Assembly: GCA_964531505.1 (NCBI GenBank)
Contig: CAZHDT010000013.1
Span: forward strand, 1-18,144
DNA from: UBA6264 sp964531505
GTDB lineage: Bacteria; Patescibacteriota; Patescibacteriia; UBA2591; UBA6264
DNA length: 18,144 nt
Reading direction: 5' to 3'
The notes below the pieces were generated by a model. It was not told where the DNA came from. It did no database searches and worked only from the letters and a program-made list of their open reading frames with translations. The translations under genes were made by a program, and so were the position numbers. Of the stretch, positions 13,740-18,144 are shown piece after piece. How positions within the stretch are numbered: the stretch's first letter is position 1; every line of letters begins with the position of its first letter.

Positions 13740-14018
13740 TTATTTTTTAACAACATCTTTTAATCCTTGCCCCGCTTTAAATTTAGGAACAGTCATTGCT
13801 GGAATTTTAATTTGTTTTCCAGTTTGGGGATTAACACCAGTTCTTGCTTTTCTTCTACTTGTTGAAAATGTTCCAAAACCAGTAACAGAAACCTTTTTGC
13901 CTCCTTTTAAAGTATCTTTAACGATACTAATAAAAGAATCTAAGTGTCTAGCTGCCTCTGTTTTAGAACAAGACTTAGCTTTTTGAGCTAATTTTTCAAT
14001 TAATTCTTTTTTGTTCAT
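13740..14018 (-). CDS. hup: HU-family DNA-binding protein
   Basis: 92 residues, full family length. The N-terminal helical dimer part (MNKKELIEKLAQKAKSCSKTEA) is followed by the diagnostic VTGFGTFSTSRRKARTGVNPQTGKQIKIP, whose arms with the conserved Pro intercalate into bent DNA, and the tail VPKFKAGQGLKDVV. A nucleoid architectural protein; IHF is less likely given the sequence. ATG 14018 has one of the few good Shine-Dalgarno sites in the window (GAGG, 5 bases upstream). It lies 42 bases downstream of dnaN on the same strand and converges with the tRNA-Lys gene across a shared terminator. Confidence 0.95.
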   Translation of the reverse strand: MNKKELIEKLAQKAKSCSKTEAARHLDSFISIVKDTLKGGKKVSVTGFGTFSTSRRKARTGVNPQTGKQIKIPAMTVPKFKAGQGLKDVVKK

Positions 14019-14023
14019 AAAGA

Positions 14024-14064
14024 CCTCATTTATTATTCTATCTTTTAATTTGATAGAATGTTAA
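14024..14064 (-). promoter_or_regulatory. Probable HU promoter and ribosome site, with inverted repeat
   Basis: Minus strand TTAACA (14064-14059), 18-base spacer, TAGAAT (14040-14035), then GAGG (14027-14024) before the HU ATG. The -35 overlaps the dnaN stop. An 8-bp inverted repeat (ATTCTATC 14035-14042, GATAGAAT 14052-14059) covers the -10 and spacer; it lacks a T-tract, so it is more like an operator or leader hairpin than a terminator. Confidence 0.5.
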
Positions 14065-15179
14065 TTATTTTTTATTGGCATAATTAAATATAAAAAGTTA
14101 TTTTCGGGGTTGTTTTTAAAAATTCCCGGCGTATCATCATTAACAATCTGAATTTTAATTTCATTTTCTGATAAATTATTTAGTCCTTCTATTAAATAGC
14201 GGTAATTAAAAACTATTTCCACATCTTCTCCTAAAACTTCTCCATCTAAAACTGTTTTATTTTCTCCAATTTGATCATTAATGGAGGAAATAATTAAATT
14301 ATTTTTTTTACTTGAAATTTTTAAATTAATATCATTAATTCCTGTTTTTGAAAAAAAACTCGCTGTTTTTACCGCTCTTAACAATTTTTCTTTTTCTATA
14401 ATAACTTGTGTTTTATTATTTTTAGGAATGGTTTGTTGATAATCGGGATAGTCTCCATTAATAATTCTTGAAAAAATTTCTGTTTCTTGATATTTGAATA
14501 AAATTTGATTTTCTGTTAAATATATTTCAATTTCACTTTTTTCTTTAATAATTCTTAAAACTTCTTGAAGGGTTTTAAGTGGAATAATAAAGTTTGTTTT
14601 TTCTTTAAAACAAACTTCTTCTAAAGAAATTTGTTTTTCTGTTAATCGATAACTATCTGTTCCAACAATAGTTAAATTTTTATTTTCCGGATTATTAAAA
14701 GAAAATAAAGCACCACTTAATTCATTTCTTATTTCTGAAGAAGAAATAGCGAAAATTGTTTTTTCTAAAGCATTTTTTAAAATTTCACTTTTAATAACAT
14801 TTTTATTATTTCTTTCAAGTGAGGGGATAATGGGAAATTCTTCTGAGGATATTCCTTTAATTTTAGCTTCTTGATCTTCACTTTTAATCGTTAGTTCATC
14901 TTTAATTAATTCAAAATCTATTGGTTTATTTGGTAATAAATTAATATAATTAGTAAATAATTGAGCTGGAATAGTAATCTTTCCTTGTTTTTCTATTTTA
15001 GCTCTAATTTTTGTTTCAATTGCTATTTCTAAATTTGTTGTAGTTAATTTGAGATTATTCTTTTCCGCAGACAATAAAATATTATTAAGAATAGGTAAAG
15101 TGGTTTTACTTGTTCCTGCTAAATGGGAATTAATATTTAATCCCTGAGATAAATTTTCTTGCAAACAAGAGAATTTCAT
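14061..15179 (-). CDS. dnaN: DNA polymerase III beta subunit (sliding clamp)
   Basis: 372 residues, normal length, forming the three clamp domains of a dimeric ring. Recognised from MKFSCLQENLSQGLNINSHLAG, TTLPILNNILLSAEKNNLKLTTTNLEIAI, the domain II GTDSYRLTEKQI segment, FSRIINGDYPDYQQTIP, and the C-terminal YLIMPIKNN. The partner-binding pocket lies between domains II and III. It is very AT-rich and dominated by Lys, Asn and Ile. dnaA is not beside it, unlike the classical dnaA-dnaN order: the gene upstream is a membrane protein. Upstream on the minus strand are several overlapping TATAAT-like hexamers (15184-15215) without a clear -35. Confidence 0.94.
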   Translation of the reverse strand: MKFSCLQENLSQGLNINSHLAGTSKTTLPILNNILLSAEKNNLKLTTTNLEIAIETKIRAKIEKQGKITIPAQLFTNYINLLPNKPIDFELIKDELTIKSEDQEAKIKGISSEEFPIIPSLERNNKNVIKSEILKNALEKTIFAISSSEIRNELSGALFSFNNPENKNLTIVGTDSYRLTEKQISLEEVCFKEKTNFIIPLKTLQEVLRIIKEKSEIEIYLTENQILFKYQETEIFSRIINGDYPDYQQTIPKNNKTQVIIEKEKLLRAVKTASFFSKTGINDINLKISSKKNNLIISSINDQIGENKTVLDGEVLGEDVEIVFNYRYLIEGLNNLSENEIKIQIVNDDTPGIFKNNPENNFLYLIMPIKNN

Positions 15180-15323
15180 ATTTATATATATTATTATTAT
15201 ATTATATTAAATATTTATTAATAATAAAAGGGGGATGAGTGTTAATAAAGTAATAAAAATGTTTATAACAAAGGTTAAAATGAAAATTAAGTTTGGGAAA
15301 AGATTTGGAGAATTAGGGGAAAA

Positions 15324-15363
15324 AAAGTTAATTAAATTATTTTTTAATTTTAAAATTAACTTT
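15324..15363 (-). terminator. Terminator of the ftsH/membrane-protein transcript
   Basis: Arms AAAGTTAATT (15324-15333) and AATTAACTTT (15354-15363), 10 bp perfect, with an inner AAATTA/TAATTT stem. On the minus strand the stem ends in a run of seven T. It lies 34 bases after the membrane-protein stop and 144 bases before dnaN. Confidence 0.7.
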
Positions 15364-15382
15364 AACCCATTTTAAGAACGCT

Positions 15383-15391
15383 TTATCCACA
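15383..15391 (+). promoter_or_regulatory. DnaA box upstream of dnaN
   Basis: TTATCCACA, exact consensus. It sits between the membrane-protein stop and its terminator, about 200 bases upstream of the dnaN start. A one-mismatch relative (TGTTAATAA) is at 15240-15248. Could regulate, titrate DnaA, or be chance; a single exact box is weak evidence. Confidence 0.5.
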
Positions 15392-15397
15392 AGTTTT

Positions 15398-16297
15398 CTA
15401 CCCAATATTGTTTATTTTATTATCGTCTATTTTTTGAAACAATAAAATCCAAACAGAAATTTGCCAAGAGGAAATAATTGAATTAATTATTAAAATTAAA
15501 CCCAAAAGACAAAAACTATAAATAATACTAATCAAAGAATAAACAAAATGAAAATTTAATTTTAAAGATAAATTTAATAAAAAGATAAAAGGACTAGCCA
15601 TACCAATAGAAAATAGTAGAGCAATTAAACCAACCAAAAGAACAACTAAAGTAAGAATAATTAAAGTTTTAATAATTAAGAAAAAATTATTAAAAAAGAA
15701 AGAAAAAGAATTTTTAATTGATTCTAAAAAATTATTTTTCTTAATAACTAAAAATAAAGTCGCAAAGCGAGAGATAAAAGAAAATAGTAAAACTAATAAA
15801 ATAAAAACAATAATATAAATTAAAATAGGAATAGGTAAATTTTGAATAAAAGGAATTCCTAAAATAAAGAAAAAAATTAAAATCGAAATCCAAAAAATAA
15901 GGTATATAAAAAGAACTCGATAAAAAGGATTATTATTTTTATCCCCCAATAAAATTTTAAAAGAAAAACTCCTTTTAACAACAGCATTAATAATAGCAAT
16001 TTGTGATTTAAAAGAAAGGTATATTAAAATTAAAGCAAAAAAAATAATTATAAAAAAACGATAATTATCTTTAGAAGAATAATTAATGTTATTTAAAAAG
16101 GAGCCCAAATTTAACTTAAATGATCTTAAAATAATAATTTGATTTATCCAATTAATAAATCTTTTTAAATTAATAACAATTAAGTTTATTTCATTATTAG
16201 CCAAAAAACCAGCTAAAAATCCAAATAACCAAAGAATAGGATTTCTCCAAACAATTTGCCAAGCAGATTTTAATAAACCCTTAACTTTCATTTTCAT
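15398..16297 (-). CDS. Multi-pass membrane protein, unknown
   Basis: 299 residues, about six transmembrane helices: around 20-35, 82-97, 128-150, 156-180, 205-230 and 255-285. The start (LKSAWQIVWRNPILWLFGFLAGFL) resembles a group of CPR membrane proteins related to the membrane domain next to glycerophosphodiester phosphodiesterases, but no catalytic motif is present. Phe/Ile/Leu/Asn content is extreme, in keeping with the local AT bias. It overlaps the end of ftsH by 17 bases, so the two are cotranscribed and probably translationally coupled. Function is unknown; a role in envelope or with FtsH is only a guess. Confidence 0.75.
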   Translation of the reverse strand: MKMKVKGLLKSAWQIVWRNPILWLFGFLAGFLANNEINLIVINLKRFINWINQIIILRSFKLNLGSFLNNINYSSKDNYRFFIIIFFALILIYLSFKSQIAIINAVVKRSFSFKILLGDKNNNPFYRVLFIYLIFWISILIFFFILGIPFIQNLPIPILIYIIVFILLVLLFSFISRFATLFLVIKKNNFLESIKNSFSFFFNNFFLIIKTLIILTLVVLLVGLIALLFSIGMASPFIFLLNLSLKLNFHFVYSLISIIYSFCLLGLILIINSIISSWQISVWILLFQKIDDNKINNIG

Positions 16298-18110
16298 TCT
16301 TTATTAAATTAACAAATTCTTTTTTTTCTAAAGTTTCCTTTTTAAGTAAAACCTGAGCGATTTTTTTTAATAAGTTTTTTTGTTTTTTAATTATTTCTTG
16401 AGCTTGTTTAAGGCTAAAATTAATAAAAAAGGAAATTTCATCATCAATAATTTTGGCAAATTCTTCAGAATAATCTTTTCTTTCAGATATTTCCCGTCCT
16501 AAAAAAATCAACTCTTCTTTTTCTCCAAATGTTCTGGGGCCAAGTTTCTCACTCATGCCGTATTCCATAACTAATTTTTGAGCTATTTTGGTTGCTCTTT
16601 TTAAATCATTGGACGCTCCGGTTGTTACTTGTCCAAAAATTTCTTTTTCTGTTAAATAACCACCCAAAAGAGCGCTTAAATTATCTAAAAATTCCGATTT
16701 AGTTTTTAATGATTTTTCTTCTTCGGGAATTTGTAAGGTGTATCCAGCCGCTTGACCCCTGGCAATAATAGAAATTTTTTGGACTGGGTCGCAACCCGGT
16801 AAAAAATAACTAACAATAGCATGTCCGGCTTCATGATAAGCAACAATTTCTTTTTCTTTTTTTGTTAAAACGTGGCTTTTTCTTTCCGGGCCCAAAATAA
16901 CCCTTTCAACACTTTCCATCATCTCTTCTTTTTCTATTTTTTTCTTATTTTTTCTTGCAGTTAAAATAGCAGCTTCATTTAAAAGATTTTCTAAATCAGC
17001 GCCACTAAAACCGGGGGTGGTCTCCGCAACTTCTCTTAAACTAACGTTTTTATCTAAGGGTTTATTAATGGAGTGAATTTTTAAAATAGCTTCCCGGTCT
17101 TTTAAATCGGGCAAGTCAAGAATAACTTTTCGGTCAAAGCGACCCGGTCTTAAAAGAGCTTGGTCTAAAATGTCGGGACGGTTGGTGGCTGCCAAAACAA
17201 TTAATCCACTATTTGGTTCAAACCCATCTAGCTCAACTAAAATTTGGTTTAAGGTTTGTTCTCTTTCATCGTGTGATCCTCCCAATCCAGCACCTCGTTG
17301 TCGGCCAACCGCATCTAATTCATCAATAAAAACAATTGCCGGTAAATTTTTTTTCGCCTTATTAAATAAGTCTCTTACTCGAGAAGCGCCGACCCCAACA
17401 AACATTTCAATAAATTCTGATCCGGAAATATGAAAAAACGGAACCTCTGCTTCCCCAGCCACGGCGCGAGCCAAAAGTGTTTTTCCACAACCTGGCGCGC
17501 CAACCAAAAGGACACCCTTTGGTATTTTTGCTCCCAATTTTATGTATTTTTTGGGGTTTTTTAAAAAATCAACAATTTCTTCTAATCCTTCCTTGGCTTC
17601 ATGTACCCCGGCAACATCCTTAAATGTGGTTTTTCCCTTTTTATCTTGGGGATTTATTTTTCTAGCCTGACTTTCTCCAAATTTAAAAGCTTGCATTCCA
17701 GACCCCTTCATTTGTTTAGAAAAGAAATAAATCAAAATGCCCAAAATTAATAAAGGAATAATTAAGGGGAAAATGATATTTAAAAAAGCCTCCCTTCCTT
17801 TAGTGCTTTTCACCTTAAGAGAGACCCGAGATAATTCTTCAAAAGAAACTCCGTAACTGGTTAACAAATCAACCAAACTTTCATTATCTTCTTTAAAAGA
17901 ATAAAAGATTTCTTGATTGTTTAGAATAATTTCTAAACGACTTTCTTCTATATTAATTTCTTTAACTTCACCCTTTTTTATTTGTTGAACCAAACTATTA
18001 AGACTAATTTCCCGGCTATCTTTTACTTGCGGGTTTAAAAGACTAAATAATCCGGAAATAATTAAAAAGATAATTAAAAATATTAAGAAATTTTTAACTA
18101 AGGATTTCAT
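16281..18110 (-). CDS. ftsH: ATP-dependent zinc metalloprotease FtsH
   Basis: 609 residues, full length. N-terminal helix (6-24), a periplasmic domain (about 30-110) and a second helix (113-131) anchor a hexamer in the membrane. The AAA+ domain has Walker A GAPGCGKT (204-211), Walker B IVFIDELDAVG, and the second region of homology ATNRPDILDQALLRPGRFDR. The M41 peptidase has H426-E427-A-G-H430 and the third zinc ligand Asp502 (TTGASNDLKRAT). All catalytic residues are present. It degrades misfolded membrane proteins and selected cytosolic regulators. First gene before the membrane protein; only 34 bases of upstream DNA are in the window, with no promoter visible. Confidence 0.96.
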   Translation of the reverse strand: MKSLVKNFLIFLIIFLIISGLFSLLNPQVKDSREISLNSLVQQIKKGEVKEINIEESRLEIILNNQEIFYSFKEDNESLVDLLTSYGVSFEELSRVSLKVKSTKGREAFLNIIFPLIIPLLILGILIYFFSKQMKGSGMQAFKFGESQARKINPQDKKGKTTFKDVAGVHEAKEGLEEIVDFLKNPKKYIKLGAKIPKGVLLVGAPGCGKTLLARAVAGEAEVPFFHISGSEFIEMFVGVGASRVRDLFNKAKKNLPAIVFIDELDAVGRQRGAGLGGSHDEREQTLNQILVELDGFEPNSGLIVLAATNRPDILDQALLRPGRFDRKVILDLPDLKDREAILKIHSINKPLDKNVSLREVAETTPGFSGADLENLLNEAAILTARKNKKKIEKEEMMESVERVILGPERKSHVLTKKEKEIVAYHEAGHAIVSYFLPGCDPVQKISIIARGQAAGYTLQIPEEEKSLKTKSEFLDNLSALLGGYLTEKEIFGQVTTGASNDLKRATKIAQKLVMEYGMSEKLGPRTFGEKEELIFLGREISERKDYSEEFAKIIDDEISFFINFSLKQAQEIIKKQKNLLKKIAQVLLKKETLEKKEFVNLIKNENES

Positions 18111-18144
18111 TTTTCATTTTCTATTATTTTTTAATCAAAGAAAG

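Noticed and set aside
15180..15397. oriC next to dnaN
   Set aside because: Only one exact DnaA box, a terminator explains most of the symmetry, and there is no dnaA; the 8.5-9.3 kb region is the better candidate.
1..18144. CRISPR array, transposase, integrase, phage or toxin-antitoxin genes
   Set aside because: I looked for regular direct repeats and family motifs on both strands and saw none.

Overview
The window looks like a piece of a small, AT-rich chromosome from the Candidate Phyla Radiation (Patescibacteria), probably a Parcubacteria-like lineage. This rests on several observations. Coding is dense with overlapping genes. Coding DNA is roughly 30% GC or below, and the one long intergenic stretch is about 22% GC by hand count. 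Shine-Dalgarno sites are few. Several proteins are of types I associate with this group (a degenerate metallo-beta-lactamase-fold protein, a degenerate diacylglycerol-kinase-like protein, a TRM11-like methyltransferase with a TEPY motif). The S6-SSB-S18 cluster lacks the L9 gene. TGA is used as a stop (gyrA, symporter), so the UGA-glycine code of Gracilibacteria/SR1 does not apply.

Layout. 1-5688 (minus strand) reads, in transcription order, a DAGK-like protein, an MBL-fold protein without metal ligands, a small membrane protein, DNA gyrase subunit A and a secreted subtilisin-like protease whose 3' end leaves the window at base 1. These five are tightly packed, with gaps of 9-23 bases and one 11-base overlap, and probably form one operon. 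A bactofilin gene (5892-6314, minus) has its own promoter. On the plus strand a 50-residue membrane peptide is followed by tRNA-Arg(CCT) and tRNA-Ala(CGC). A sodium:solute symporter of clearly higher GC follows (7135-8469, minus).

8470-9338 is an 869-base stretch with no gene that I can see. It holds one perfect DnaA box and a perfect 42-base palindrome whose 16-base centre is a ParB-type parS site. It ends at a strong terminator for the next gene, a THUMP/TRM11-like RNA methyltransferase (9339-10583, minus). That gene and the rpsF operon diverge across 30 bases, with interleaved promoters. The plus-strand operon is rpsF-ssb-rpsR-efp-pilT, followed by tRNA-Arg(TCG) and tRNA-Lys(CTT). A bidirectional terminator separates it from HU and dnaN (minus). 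A further DnaA box and a terminator lie between dnaN and a membrane-protein/ftsH pair (minus).

Taken together: gyrA, dnaN, HU, ssb and ribosomal genes, plus parS and DnaA boxes, suggest an origin-proximal segment. In Bacillus subtilis the rpsF-ssb-rpsR cluster, gyrA, dnaN and parS sites are also near oriC. The most interesting candidate is the 8.5-9.3 kb intergenic region as a chromosome-partition and possibly replication-origin locus. I see no phage, transposase, CRISPR array or defence system.
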